This document shows positions 42,329 to 52,159 of a stretch of DNA of 63,850 bases, one piece after another. The position numbers and the translations under genes were made by a program. Within the stretch, counting starts at the first letter, position 1. The number at the start of each line of letters is the position of its first letter. The DNA lies in the NCBI GenBank assembly GCA_013214575.1, contig JABSSD010000218.1, positions 1 through 63,850 of the forward strand, written 5' to 3'. Origin of the DNA: Paracoccaceae bacterium (GTDB lineage Bacteria > Pseudomonadota > Alphaproteobacteria > Rhodobacterales > Rhodobacteraceae). The notes below the pieces were generated by a model. The model worked only from the letters and a program-made list of their open reading frames with translations, had not been told where the DNA came from and searched no databases.

Positions 42329-44247
42329 CAGCCGTCACCACCTTCAAAGAAGAACTCGTCCATGCGGTGGATGCCAAAGTGGGCTCCGGGATCCCAGGCC
42401 CAGATGCCGTTGACCGGAACATTGCGCAGGGATTTGTTGACCACCACTGGCTGTGGGGCGCCGGCCAGGATGCCGATACCATAGACCTGATCAGCGTGGA
42501 TTCTCAGCATTTCAGTCCAGGCGGCAGTGCGTTCGGCATCTGTGGTGGCGACCTCCCAGTTTTTCACCAGCTGCATCAGGCGCTGTGCTTCTGGCATGTC
42601 GGGGGCCTCGCCGGCCTCGCCACCGGTCTGGTGGAACTGGCCCCATTTGGGCCAGGCCAGAAACACCTGATCCGTCGGTGCCAGATAGGCGGGCGAGGTA
42701 TAGGGACGCGGCAAGCCGTTGTCCCAGCCATACCAGACCGAGGCCATGGAGGAGCCAGAGAACACCCGGTTGCGCAGGATGTCGCGGTCCAGTGGCCGCA
42801 TGACCAGTTTGACGCCAATTTCGCGCCAGTCATCGGTGATGATCTGCAACGCGTTTTCGACCTCCTGGCGTTCGCCTGCGGTCTCAATCACCAGTTCCAT
42901 CAGACGGCCATCGGGCAGTTTGCGGATGCCATAGCGGTCCTTTTGGTTCAGGCCGGCAGCGTCCAGCAGCTCATTGGCCTGATCCGGGTCCCAATCGGCC
43001 CAGGCCCGGCGCAGCTCGGGATCAAAAAACGGGCTGGGCTCCAGCACGGTCATCGCACCGGGTTTGGCCAGCTTGAAATACAGCGCCTTGTTGATCGAGT
43101 CACGGTTGATCGCCAGCGACAGGGCGCGGCGCACCCGCACGTCTCGCAGCACAGTACGCCAGATGTCGTCGTTGACGTTCAGGTTTGGATAGATGGCGAT
43201 CTGCGAGGCGGTACCGGTGCCCCAGAGATAGGTCTCATAATTGCTGCCATCGGCCTCGCCCTTGCGCAGGATTGCAATATCGCGAAAGCCCAGCCCGCGC
43301 GCCTGCAGGTCGGCCTCGCCGGCATTGGCCTTGGCGGCCACCAGCCCCCCCGAGACGATTTCCATTTCGACAACGTCGATATAGGGCAATTGCACGCCGT
43401 TCTCATCGATGCGGTGGAAATAGGGATTGCGCACAAACATGTGGCGGATCTTTTTGCCCGAGGTCGCATTGATCCAGGGCTGCAGGGTTGGCAGCTCGTG
43501 ATTGTCGAACTTGTACATGTTGTCGCGTTTGTTGTGCAGCGCCGCCCAGCTTTTGACGCGGGCGTCATTGACCTCAAAGGCGAGCTCATCCGGGTCGGCA
43601 TATTTGATGTGGTATTTCTTCAGGAATTCTGCCGGGCGAAAAATAAACGGAGGCCGCGCCTGGGCCAGGCTTTGCAGGAAATTGGGGTTCGGTTTGGTCC
43701 ACTCATAGATGACGGTTTGCAGATCGGGAAAGCTGACCTCCGGCAATTCCCCTTCGACACGCAGAAAGTCGGGCGGGCCGGTTGGGTTGAGCAGGGTGTT
43801 GTTGGCGACATCTTTCCACCAGTATTCAAAATCATCCGAGGTAAAGGGGGCGCCATTTGACCAACGGTGCCCGGGCCGTAGGTTCAGGGTGAAACGGCGG
43901 TTGTCCTGATTTTCAAATGACATCAGCAGATCGGGGCGCAGTTCATAATCACTGTCATAGCCAATCAGCCGGGTGTAGCCGTAGACCACCATCTGCCGGA
44001 TATCCTTGGAGCGGGTGATCATCGTGTTCAAAGTGCCACCCTGCACCCCAGCGGTGCGGCCACGGGAGGCCAGATCCACCTGCAGGGGAACATCGGGAAT
44101 GCGTTCGGTGGCAGGGGGCAAATCGCCTGCCTCAACCTCGGCCCGCCAGAAGTCGCTTTCCTGCACCGGCGGAGCGGCCAATGCGGCAAGCGGTGACAAC
44201 AGCACCGTCATGGAAACTGTTAATATGACCTTGGGTATCTTAAACAT
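42328..44247 (-). CDS. peptide-type ABC transporter substrate-binding protein
   Basis: A 639-residue extracellular solute-binding protein of family 5 (SBP_bac_5). A Sec signal peptide (LTVSMTVLLSPLAALA) ends at about residue 24. Next comes a domain of about 600 residues typical of oligopeptide-binding proteins, with NLRPGHRWSNGAPFTSDDFE near residue 120. It overlaps the ATPase gene upstream by eight bases. Longer than standard DppA, as in YejA-like proteins. Ligand unknown. Confidence 0.9.
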   Translation of the reverse strand: MFKIPKVILTVSMTVLLSPLAALAAPPVQESDFWRAEVEAGDLPPATERIPDVPLQVDLASRGRTAGVQGGTLNTMITRSKDIRQMVVYGYTRLIGYDSDYELRPDLLMSFENQDNRRFTLNLRPGHRWSNGAPFTSDDFEYWWKDVANNTLLNPTGPPDFLRVEGELPEVSFPDLQTVIYEWTKPNPNFLQSLAQARPPFIFRPAEFLKKYHIKYADPDELAFEVNDARVKSWAALHNKRDNMYKFDNHELPTLQPWINATSGKKIRHMFVRNPYFHRIDENGVQLPYIDVVEMEIVSGGLVAAKANAGEADLQARGLGFRDIAILRKGEADGSNYETYLWGTGTASQIAIYPNLNVNDDIWRTVLRDVRVRRALSLAINRDSINKALYFKLAKPGAMTVLEPSPFFDPELRRAWADWDPDQANELLDAAGLNQKDRYGIRKLPDGRLMELVIETAGERQEVENALQIITDDWREIGVKLVMRPLDRDILRNRVFSGSSMASVWYGWDNGLPRPYTSPAYLAPTDQVFLAWPKWGQFHQTGGEAGEAPDMPEAQRLMQLVKNWEVATTDAERTAAWTEMLRIHADQVYGIGILAGAPQPVVVNKSLRNVPVNGIWAWDPGAHFGIHRMDEFFFEGGDG

Positions 44248-46012
44248 GGCAACGTACCTTATGTCCAGGTTCCACTTGCACCAGTGACGGTATCATGGTG
44301 TCGGAAAAACGAAAATTCTCGGGCCAGCAGTCCGGCGAGCCGGCGCCAGATGCGACCAGTTTCAGATCAATTGGTCGGTCAATATCCGGCTCGGGCTGGG
44401 CAGCGATCAATGCTTTGGTATAGGGGTGTTTGGGGTTGTGAAACAGGGTGCCCGGTGGCGCCTGTTCAACCACCAGACCGCCGCGCATCACCGCCACTTC
44501 GTCGGCAATTCGGGCGACCACGGCAAGGTCATGGCTGATGAACAGATAAGACAGGTTCTCACGTTCCTGGATCTCTTCCAGCAGCCGCAGGATTTGCTCC
44601 TGCACCGAAACATCCAGCGCCGAGGTCGGCTCGTCGCAGACCAGCAGCGACGGGCCCAGCATCAGGGCGCGGGCAATCGACAACCGCTGGCGCTGACCGC
44701 CAGAGAACGCATGGGGATAGCGTAGCAGCATATCCGGCCCCAGACCCACCAGCCGCAACATCTGCTTGGCGCGCTCGCGCCGTTCCGCCTTGGAGCCAAT
44801 ACCGTGAATTTCGAGCGGCTCGCATAGCGCATCCAGAATGCGCATCCGCGGCGAGAGCGACGAATAGGGGTCCTGAAACACCATCTGTGCCTCGCGCTGG
44901 AACGCGGTGCGGGCGGCGCGGGTCATCTGGTGTACGGCGATGGCCTCGGATTGCGCGGTGGCGCGAAACAGCACTTCGCCGCCCTTGTCGGGCAATTCCG
45001 CCCCCAGGGCAATGCGTGCGGCTGTGGTCTTGCCCGAGCCACTTTCGCCAACGATGGCAAGCGTCTTGCCACGCTGCAATGCAAAGTCGACGCCCCGGCA
45101 GGCCTGGATCTTGGACCCCGCCTGCCACGACTTGCCGGCCCGCATCGTATAGGTCTTGGAGACCGATTTCAGTTGCAGGATCAAATCATCCTGAGGCAGC
45201 TCCGGGGCTATTTGCGGCTGTGCGGGAATGGCCGGCGCCGCATCGAACAATTGCTGGGTATAGGGATGGGCTGGCGTGCGCAGCAGCGGCTCGGCGGGGC
45301 CGGATTCCATCACCCCTCCCTTGTGCATGACAACCACTTGCTCGGCCATATTGGCCACCACACCCAGATCATGGGTGACCAGGATCATCGCCATGCCGGT
45401 ATCGCGCTGCAGCTCTTTCATCAGTCCCAGAACCTGCGCCTGGGTGGTCACGTCCAGCGCCGTGGTCGGTTCATCGGCAATCAGCAAATCGGGTTTGGCC
45501 ACCATCGCCATTGCAATCATCGCTCGCTGGCGCATGCCGCCGGACAGCTCAAACGGATAGGATCTATAGGCGCGTTCAGGGTCGGGAAACCCAACCCGCT
45601 CAAAGCACTCCAGCACAATTTTACGGGCGGCCGCTTCGCGCATGCGGCCATGCAGCCAGAGCACCTCGGACACCTGATTGCCGATCCGGTGCAGCGGCGA
45701 CAGCGAATGCATCGGCTCCTGAAAAATCATCGAGATCGCATTGCCGCGGACATTTCGCATTTGCCGCTCGCTCAGAGAGGTCAGCTCTTGGGGGCCGCCA
45801 CTGCCGTTCAGCATGATGGTGCCCGACTGGAGCCGCGCTGCCCGTGGCAGGATCCGCAGCACCGATCGGCAGGTCACGGTTTTGCCAGAGCCACTTTCGC
45901 CGACAAGCGCCAGTGTCTCGCCGGGTTTTACCTCAAAACTGACATTGCGGACCACCGGAGTGCCACTGCCAAATGCAATGCTAAGATTGTCCACCAACAG
46001 CAAAGGCCGCAT
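44240..46012 (-). CDS. peptide-type ABC transporter ATP-binding protein, two NBDs
   Basis: A 590-residue protein with two complete ATPase domains. Each has the Walker A GESGSGKT and the signature ([15 protein letters not shown] and [15 protein letters not shown]) and Walker B ([11 protein letters not shown] and [11 protein letters not shown]). This is the YejF-like fused arrangement. It is the first gene of the operon, followed by binding protein, two permeases and the CoA-transferase, all overlapping. It starts at 46,012 ([17 protein letters not shown]). Confidence 0.93.
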   Translation of the reverse strand: MRPLLLVDNLSIAFGSGTPVVRNVSFEVKPGETLALVGESGSGKTVTCRSVLRILPRAARLQSGTIMLNGSGGPQELTSLSERQMRNVRGNAISMIFQEPMHSLSPLHRIGNQVSEVLWLHGRMREAAARKIVLECFERVGFPDPERAYRSYPFELSGGMRQRAMIAMAMVAKPDLLIADEPTTALDVTTQAQVLGLMKELQRDTGMAMILVTHDLGVVANMAEQVVVMHKGGVMESGPAEPLLRTPAHPYTQQLFDAAPAIPAQPQIAPELPQDDLILQLKSVSKTYTMRAGKSWQAGSKIQACRGVDFALQRGKTLAIVGESGSGKTTAARIALGAELPDKGGEVLFRATAQSEAIAVHQMTRAARTAFQREAQMVFQDPYSSLSPRMRILDALCEPLEIHGIGSKAERRERAKQMLRLVGLGPDMLLRYPHAFSGGQRQRLSIARALMLGPSLLVCDEPTSALDVSVQEQILRLLEEIQERENLSYLFISHDLAVVARIADEVAVMRGGLVVEQAPPGTLFHNPKHPYTKALIAAQPEPDIDRPIDLKLVASGAGSPDCWPENFRFSDTMIPSLVQVEPGHKVRCHV

Positions 46013-46279
46013 TCAGGTCCACCCAACCAGCTTTGGAGCCGCTGTCATCTTTCTCTCCCTTATTTTTTGACACCATCGCGTGACCTGACCTGTCTAGTCA
46101 AACCCAATTACCAGATGTCATAACATGGAATGGCGGAAATCATTGTTGAGACACAGTAAAACCACAGGTTAATATGAGAGGGCAGGCTGAATTCCGTGCC
46201 GCTACCCATTTGTTGCATTCTCTGCCACACGGCACTGCAAAAGCCCGAAGTAGATTGTCGGGCAAAAAGGAGATTACTT

Positions 46280-46783
46280 ATGCTGTCCCGTCTTGATTTG
46301 TTTATCGACCGAATGGTGTCCCAGCGGGCTTGCCTGGACTTTGCGATTGCGGAAACGGCTGCGATGGAGGGCCCGGTGTTTGAGCTGGGATTGGGCAATG
46401 GCCGAACCTATCACCACATGCGCCATTATGTGGAACGGCGTGACATCTATGTTTTTGAGCGTGCGGTTGCCTCGCATCCGGACAGCACCCCTCCCGAAGA
46501 TCGGGTTATCCTGGGGGATGTGCGCCAAACCCTGCCCGCATCCCTGGAGCGGTTTGGCCCCACCGCCAGTTTGGTTCATGCGGATCTGGGCGGTCATAAT
46601 CGCGAAAAGAACGATGTGTTTGCGCGATTTGTCTCGCCGCTGATCGAGCCACTGTTGGCACCGGGAGGGGTGATGGTGTCGTCGGACCGGATGTATTTTG
46701 AAAACCTGTCAGAGATGAAACTGCCCGCGGGGGCCGTCGAGGGGCGTTGCTTTATCTATCGTCAGGGCGGCGACTTAGGCTAA
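46280..46783 (+). CDS. class I SAM-dependent methyltransferase (Methyltransf_17-like), paralogue
   Basis: A 167-residue methyltransferase. FELGLGNGRTYHHMRHYVE is the SAM-binding motif; compare DMGLGNGRTYDHLRE in the protein at 29,377. Both open with SRLD and share the overall layout. The start at 46,280 is fixed by AAGGAG 7 bases upstream. It stands alone and is divergent from the peptide-transport operon. Substrate unknown. Confidence 0.78.
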   Translation: MLSRLDLFIDRMVSQRACLDFAIAETAAMEGPVFELGLGNGRTYHHMRHYVERRDIYVFERAVASHPDSTPPEDRVILGDVRQTLPASLERFGPTASLVHADLGGHNREKNDVFARFVSPLIEPLLAPGGVMVSSDRMYFENLSEMKLPAGAVEGRCFIYRQGGDLG

Positions 46784-47101
46784 CCAGATCTCCCGCCCGT
46801 CCTCGGCCTCTTGACAGAGTCTCTCCTCCCGTTGGGCCCGGCACCGCGCGAAGCGCGGTGCCGGGCCCAAGACCGCAAGGTCCATCGGTGTTTGCCGATG
46901 CACCGCGTGGCCGCGGGAGCCTCTGGTGTGACGCGCTGTCCGTTCAGGCCAGCAGCAGCCGGAGCGTGATTTTATCCAGCATCTGTGAGCCGGACGCGGA
47001 TTGGGGTTTCAAACCCAGCATTCGTAAGCTCTTTCTGAGCTTGCCGGGCTGCCTGTTTGCCGTCTAGGCTGCCTAAAACGCGCCTGTGACAGGAATGATC
47101 C
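46784..47101. other. gene-free gap with one strong hairpin
   Basis: 318 bases without a convincing gene. The main structure is a perfect 16-base stem around a 3-base loop at 46,834-46,868 (GGGCCCGGCACCGCGC / GCGCGGTGCCGGGCCC). It follows the methyltransferase gene by about 50 bases and may end its transcript. The remainder (46,870-47,101) holds no recognisable signal beyond the upstream region of the glutathione transferase. Confidence 0.6.
46834..46868. repeat. 16-base perfect hairpin
   Basis: GGGCCCGGCACCGCGC pairs with its exact complement, separated only by GAA. It is the strongest stem seen in the window. Its core CACCGCGC/GCGCGGTG is shared with the hairpin at 38,731, which supports a dispersed repeat family. 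A poly-T tract does not follow on either strand. Confidence 0.65.
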
Positions 47102-47731
47102 ATGATCTTTTACGATTGCCCGACCGCCCCCAATCCCCGCCGAGCGCGGATGTTTATTGCGGAAAAGGGTCTGACCCTTGAATGCCACAACATCTCGATT
47201 GCCAAAGGGGAACAGTTGGGTGAGGCGTTCAAAGCCGTCAACCCTCAGGCCACGGTGCCGGTTCTGATCACCGAGGCGGGCACCACTTTGACCGAAAACC
47301 TTGGCATTGCCGCCTATCTGGAGGCAATCCACCCCAAACCGCCGCTAATGGGGGATACCGCTGAGGAAAAAGGGCTGGTGCTGATGTGGAACGCAATTGC
47401 CGAGCAGCAGGGCGGCGTGCCGATTGCCGAAGCCCTGCGCAATGGCAATCCGTTTTTCGCCGACCGTGCCATCCCCGGTCCATCAGACTATGGCCAAATT
47501 CCGGAACTGGTTTCGCGCGGGCTGGAGCGGACCGAAAAGTTCTTTGAGCTTCTGGAGAAACGCCTGCAGGTCAGCCCCTATCTGGCCACCCATAAGTTCA
47601 CCCTGGCGGATATCAGCGCCTTTGTGTTTGTTGAGTTTGCCCGGGTGATAAAAATGCGTATCCCGGCTGCGAACGAAGCCACTTTGGCCTGGCAGGCTGG
47701 CATCAAACAGCGCCCCAGTGCACAGGTATGA
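47102..47731 (+). CDS. glutathione S-transferase
   Basis: A 209-residue GST with an N-terminal thioredoxin-like domain (LECHNISIAKGEQLGEAFKA, with QATVPVL and TENLGIAAYLEAIHP) and a helical C-terminal domain (LATHKFTLADISAFVFVEFA). It begins MIFYDCPTAPNPRRARMFI. The active residue in this subfamily is often a Ser or Cys in the opening; here DCPTAPNPRR offers Cys6. It may detoxify electrophiles; substrate unknown. Confidence 0.88.
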   Translation: MIFYDCPTAPNPRRARMFIAEKGLTLECHNISIAKGEQLGEAFKAVNPQATVPVLITEAGTTLTENLGIAAYLEAIHPKPPLMGDTAEEKGLVLMWNAIAEQQGGVPIAEALRNGNPFFADRAIPGPSDYGQIPELVSRGLERTEKFFELLEKRLQVSPYLATHKFTLADISAFVFVEFARVIKMRIPAANEATLAWQAGIKQRPSAQV

Positions 47732-47800
47732 ATAAGCAATAGACAGCGCCCCGATAACGGTGTTTGACCGTTTGAGGTGCCATGATGCCAAGGGAAACAG

Positions 47801-48466
47801 ATGACACAGAAACCGATCCTGCGACGTGACGATCCCAAGGCCGAGCCTTTGATCGGCAATGTCCGAGTGACCCGCGATGATTGGCTGAATGTGGCAATGG
47901 ACGTGCTGATTTCGGATGGGGTTGAACAGGTCAAAGTGCTGGCACTGGCTGAGAGGATGGCGGTGTCGCGGTCCTCCTTCTACTGGTATTTCAAATCGCG
48001 CCAGGATCTGCTGGATGCTCTGCTGAAAACCTGGGAACAGACCAACACGGCGGGGCTGGTTGGCCAGGCGACAATGGCGGCCGAGACGATAACGGCGGCG
48101 GTGTTGAATGTCTGGCGCTGTACTGCCAACCCCGACTTATTCAACACATCACTGGATTTTGCGGTGCGGGACTGGGCGCGCCGATCCGGGCCTGTGCGGC
48201 ATCTGCTGGATCAATCTGATACCCGCCGGGTTGAAGCGCTGACGCAGATGTTTCAGCGGTATGAGTTTCCAGAGGTTGAGGCGCTGGCTCGTGCCAAGGC
48301 GCTTTATTACATGCAGTTGGGCTATGATATGGCGGGGCTGAACGAAACGGGCGCCTATCGGCTTATGATGACGCCAGAATATCTGAAAGTGTTCACCGGC
48401 TGCGAACCTCAGCCCGGAGAACTGGAGGACTTCACCGCCTATTCTCTCCAGTTCTGGACGCCCTAA
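47801..48466 (+). CDS. TetR-family transcriptional regulator
   Basis: A 221-residue regulator. Residues 25-75 form the TetR helix-turn-helix (VKVLALAERMAVSRSSFYWY, then FKSRQDLLDALL). The C-terminal part binds an unknown ligand. It lies after the GST gene and ends convergently with the indolepyruvate oxidoreductase gene, overlapping its stop by four bases, so their expression may interfere. It might control the upstream GST or itself. It could also be the PaaR-like regulator of the operon 30 kb away, but nothing in the sequence shows it. Confidence 0.88.
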   Translation: MTQKPILRRDDPKAEPLIGNVRVTRDDWLNVAMDVLISDGVEQVKVLALAERMAVSRSSFYWYFKSRQDLLDALLKTWEQTNTAGLVGQATMAAETITAAVLNVWRCTANPDLFNTSLDFAVRDWARRSGPVRHLLDQSDTRRVEALTQMFQRYEFPEVEALARAKALYYMQLGYDMAGLNETGAYRLMMTPEYLKVFTGCEPQPGELEDFTAYSLQFWTP

Positions 48467-51400
48467 AGGGTCGAAAGCATTGCGGTGGTTGCCGATTTCA
48501 CCCTTTCGGCGGCCTGCTGCCGGATGGGGCCGTAGCCACGGATCTCCATCGGGGCGGACAGGATGGCGAGGCAGCGGTCATGATGATCCGCGCAATAGCG
48601 CTGTTCGACCTGCTTCAGGGCGCCCTCAAACCAAGCCAACAGATCGCGGTGCAACCGGGCCTCGGCGTGATATCCAAAAATATTAAAACGGCTGCCGCGG
48701 AGTGGTTTCCCCCTAGCTAGAAGGCCCAGAACAGGCCGTAACCAGGGGCCAAAGGCGCGTTTCACCGGGCGACCCCGGGCGTCTTTCCTGTTGCTCAACA
48801 GCGGCGGCGCCAGGTGGTGATGAACTGAGTAATTCCCCTCAAATTCCGCTTCGATCTGATGTTTGAAGGCCGCACTGGTCAACAGCCGCGCCACTTCGTA
48901 TTCGTCCTTATAGGCCATCAGTTTGAACAGCGATTTTGCCGCTGCAAGGATCAGGTCTTCGGAAGTGTTGGCGGGCAGCGCGTTGCGGAAACGGGTTAGG
49001 GCGTCGGTATATCGCCTGGCATAGGCGATATCTTGATAGCCGGTGAGAAAACTGGCCCGCCGCGCAATGACATCATCCAGCGTTTCCAGCGCCGCTGGGA
49101 TGTCGTTGTACCAGTCTTTTAGCAGCCCCGGGTCAACGGCGATAGCGCGTCCAATGGCCAGTGCCAGACGGTTCTTGTCGACGGCCACCGCGTTGAGTTC
49201 AATGGCCTGCTCCAGCGCCGCGGCCGAGACCGGCAGCAGGCCTTTTTGCCAGCCAAACCCAAGCATGATCATATTGGCGAGGACTGAATCGCCGAGCATT
49301 GTCTCGGCGATCTCGTTGGCATTGATGGCGCTCAGGTTCTTGGTGCCGATCACATCTACAATCGCCTGCTCACGCGACCCTGCCATAAGATCCGCATCGC
49401 GTCGCAGCACCAGATCCCCGGTGGGCATTTCCGCGCGGTTGAGGACAATGCGGGTGCTGGGGTGGTAATGTGCCGATGCCTTGGGGGCCGAACTGGCCAC
49501 GATATCGCAGCCAATCACCGCATCGGCGGCGCCCATATCAATGCGCACCTGGTTCACGTCGTCCGGGTTGGCCGACAGTCGAATATAGCTGAGGACGGTC
49601 CCGAATTTCTGCGCAAACCCGGTGAAATCCAACACCGTTGCGCCCTTGCCCTCAAGATGCGCCGCCATGGTGATCAATGCGCCCAACGTCACCACTCCGG
49701 TGCCACCGACGCCGGTGATCAGCAAATTATACGGCTGGTCGAGTGCGACAAAATCCGGGGTGGGCAGGGTTGCCACCAATTGCGCTGCATCCAGACCAGG
49801 GGTTTGTTTCTGACGGCGGCGGCCACCCTCGACGGTGACAAAGCTGGGACAGAACCCGTTCAGGCAGGTGAAATCCTTGTTGCAGCTGGACAGGTTGATT
49901 TTGCGTTTGCGGCCAAATGCGGTCTCTTTTGGCTCAACGCTCAGGCAGTTCGATTCAACCGAGCAATCGCCGCATCCCTCGCAGACCAGATCATTGATGA
50001 CAACAAACCGTTTGGGGTCATCCAGAGTGCCGCGTTTGCGGCGGCGGCGCTTTTCGGCGGCGCAGGTCTGTTGGTAGATCAGCACCGAGACACCGGGGAT
50101 CTTGCGCAGCTCGCGCTGGACCCTGTCCAGATCCACCCGGTGGTGAAAGGTGGTGCCGCCGGGAAAGCCCGAGCGATTGAACTTGGTGATGTCATCGGAC
50201 ACCAGAGCAATGCGCTGCACCCCCTCAGCCCGGCAGGTCAGAGCAATTCCGGTGACGCTGATCGGGCCATCCACCGGCTGCCCACCGGTCATGGCCACGG
50301 CATCATTATAAAGGATTTTGTAAGTGATATTGGTCTGCGCCGCCACCGCCTGACGGATCGCCAGGGATCCGGAATGGTACCAGGTGCCTTCGCCGAGGTT
50401 CTGAAACACATGCTTGCCGCCGTTGAACAGCGAGGCCGCAACCCAAGTCACACCTTCGCCGCCCATCTGCGCATATCCAGCGGTCTCGCGGTCCATCCAG
50501 CTGGCCATCACATGGCAGCCAATGCCCGAATTGGCGGCGCTGCCATCGGGCAGTTTGGTTGACGTGTTATGCGGGCAGCCCGAGCAGAAATAGGGGCTGC
50601 GGCTGGCCCCTGGGATGTCTAGCACAACGGGCGGCCTCTCCGTCAAGGCCCGCGCCCTGGCGGTAAATCCTTCGTCCGGGAAAAACGGATCGAGCCGCCG
50701 CGCTATGATTGGCACCAGCTGCAGCGGGCTTAACTCTCCGGTCCAGGGGATCAGCGGCGCGCCGTGGCTGTCGTATTTGCCGACCATCTTGTCCGGTTTG
50801 TTGCCGGGCCAGTCATAGAAATACTCTTTGAACTGGCTCTCAATAATGCCGCGCTTTTCCTCGACCACCAGCACTTCTTTCTTGCCGTGGACAAACCGCA
50901 GGGCGTTGCGGCGGGCCAGCGGCCAGACCATTCCAACCTTGTAGATATCGATGCCCAACCGGTGACAGGCCGCCTGGTCCAGCCCCAGCAGCCGTAGCGC
51001 CTCCATCAGATCTAGGTGGCCTTTGCCGGTGGTGACAAAGCCAAAACTGGCATCGGGCAGATCATAGATGCGATGATCGATCGGGTTGGCCTCGGCAAAG
51101 GCGCGCACGGCTTTCAGTTTGGCGCGGATCCGTATCTCGATCTCGGGGCTGGGCAAATCGGCGCGGCGCACGTGCAGCCCGCCGGGGTAGGGCTGCAGTT
51201 CAGGCAGCACAAAGTTCCGACCTGGTTTCAAGTCGATGGAGCGGCCACTTTCCACGGTTTCCGAGATCGCCTTGAACCCGACCCAGCAGCCGGAGTAGCG
51301 CGACAGGGCAAAGCCGTACTCGCCAAAACTCAGGAACTCGCTGACTGACGCGGGGTTCAGGACCGGCATGAACCAGGCCAGAAAGGCGGCGTCGGACTGA

Positions 51401-51885
51401 TGCGGCATCGACGAGCTGACGCAGCCATGATCATCTCCCGCGACCACCAGCACGCCGCCCTTGGGGGAGGAGCCATAGGCGTTGCCATGTTTCAATGCAT
51501 CGCCAGAGCGGTCAACCCCGGGGCCCTTACCGTACCACATGGAGAACACGCCCTCGACCTGGCATCGGGGGTCCAGCACCGCCTGTTGGGCGCCCAAGAC
51601 CGCGGTTGCAGCCAGATCTTCATTGACCGCGGGCAGAAAGCGGATGCCATTGTCTCGCATCCTATCCGCCGACCGCCACAGCTCCAGATCCACCCCGCCC
51701 AGCGGTGAGCCGCGATAGCCCGACACAAAACCCGCGGTGTTCAGGCCGGCCTGTTGATCGCGTCGCGCCTGATCCAGCATGATCCGCGCCAGCGCCTGGG
51801 TGCCAGTCAGAAAGACCCGGCCCTTGGTCAGATCATATCGGTCATTTAGGTGATACTGATAGGAGTCATCTGTCTGCTGGGTCAT
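48463..51885 (-). CDS. indolepyruvate:ferredoxin oxidoreductase, fused
   Basis: A 1140-residue fused enzyme with alpha and beta parts (IorA- and IorB-like). It converts aryl-pyruvates to aryl-acetyl-CoA with ferredoxin reduction, which links with the paa operon in this genome. TPP-binding text (YFCSGCPHNTSTKLPDGSAA) appears around residue 480. A ferredoxin-like 4Fe-4S region follows (VCEGCGDCSVESNCLSVEPK). The second half begins NLLITGVGGTGVVTLGALIT. Start 51,885 is favoured: AAGGG lies 9 bases upstream; the ATG at 51,894 has none. Confidence 0.9.
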   Translation of the reverse strand: MTQQTDDSYQYHLNDRYDLTKGRVFLTGTQALARIMLDQARRDQQAGLNTAGFVSGYRGSPLGGVDLELWRSADRMRDNGIRFLPAVNEDLAATAVLGAQQAVLDPRCQVEGVFSMWYGKGPGVDRSGDALKHGNAYGSSPKGGVLVVAGDDHGCVSSSMPHQSDAAFLAWFMPVLNPASVSEFLSFGEYGFALSRYSGCWVGFKAISETVESGRSIDLKPGRNFVLPELQPYPGGLHVRRADLPSPEIEIRIRAKLKAVRAFAEANPIDHRIYDLPDASFGFVTTGKGHLDLMEALRLLGLDQAACHRLGIDIYKVGMVWPLARRNALRFVHGKKEVLVVEEKRGIIESQFKEYFYDWPGNKPDKMVGKYDSHGAPLIPWTGELSPLQLVPIIARRLDPFFPDEGFTARARALTERPPVVLDIPGASRSPYFCSGCPHNTSTKLPDGSAANSGIGCHVMASWMDRETAGYAQMGGEGVTWVAASLFNGGKHVFQNLGEGTWYHSGSLAIRQAVAAQTNITYKILYNDAVAMTGGQPVDGPISVTGIALTCRAEGVQRIALVSDDITKFNRSGFPGGTTFHHRVDLDRVQRELRKIPGVSVLIYQQTCAAEKRRRRKRGTLDDPKRFVVINDLVCEGCGDCSVESNCLSVEPKETAFGRKRKINLSSCNKDFTCLNGFCPSFVTVEGGRRRQKQTPGLDAAQLVATLPTPDFVALDQPYNLLITGVGGTGVVTLGALITMAAHLEGKGATVLDFTGFAQKFGTVLSYIRLSANPDDVNQVRIDMGAADAVIGCDIVASSAPKASAHYHPSTRIVLNRAEMPTGDLVLRRDADLMAGSREQAIVDVIGTKNLSAINANEIAETMLGDSVLANMIMLGFGWQKGLLPVSAAALEQAIELNAVAVDKNRLALAIGRAIAVDPGLLKDWYNDIPAALETLDDVIARRASFLTGYQDIAYARRYTDALTRFRNALPANTSEDLILAAAKSLFKLMAYKDEYEVARLLTSAAFKHQIEAEFEGNYSVHHHLAPPLLSNRKDARGRPVKRAFGPWLRPVLGLLARGKPLRGSRFNIFGYHAEARLHRDLLAWFEGALKQVEQRYCADHHDRCLAILSAPMEIRGYGPIRQQAAERVKSATTAMLSTL

Positions 51886-52159
51886 GGCTGGCATCCCTTG
51901 CGTGATCAGTACTGCTAACGGTAAGGTAGTCCTGATTGGCGGGCGTGTTGCCAAATTACCGGGTCTGTGATCAAATTTAGGATGATCCGCTCATTTATCA
52001 GATCTTATGGCGACAGGCTGACCCCGAACCAGCAGGCGTTCTTCAAGGCAAGGCAATCCGCTGCCTGCCAGCGGCTGATCCAGCTTCATCTGGCCAATAA
52101 TATCCCGGGGTTTGGGTCAGTGCCAGTCTGTCAGGGCCTTGTCAAAAGACCCCAGGCGG

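Noticed and set aside
42367-43860. 497-codon plus-strand frame across the peptide-binding-protein gene
   Set aside because: Antisense to a gene with clear family motifs and signal peptide; its own translation has no recognisable domain.
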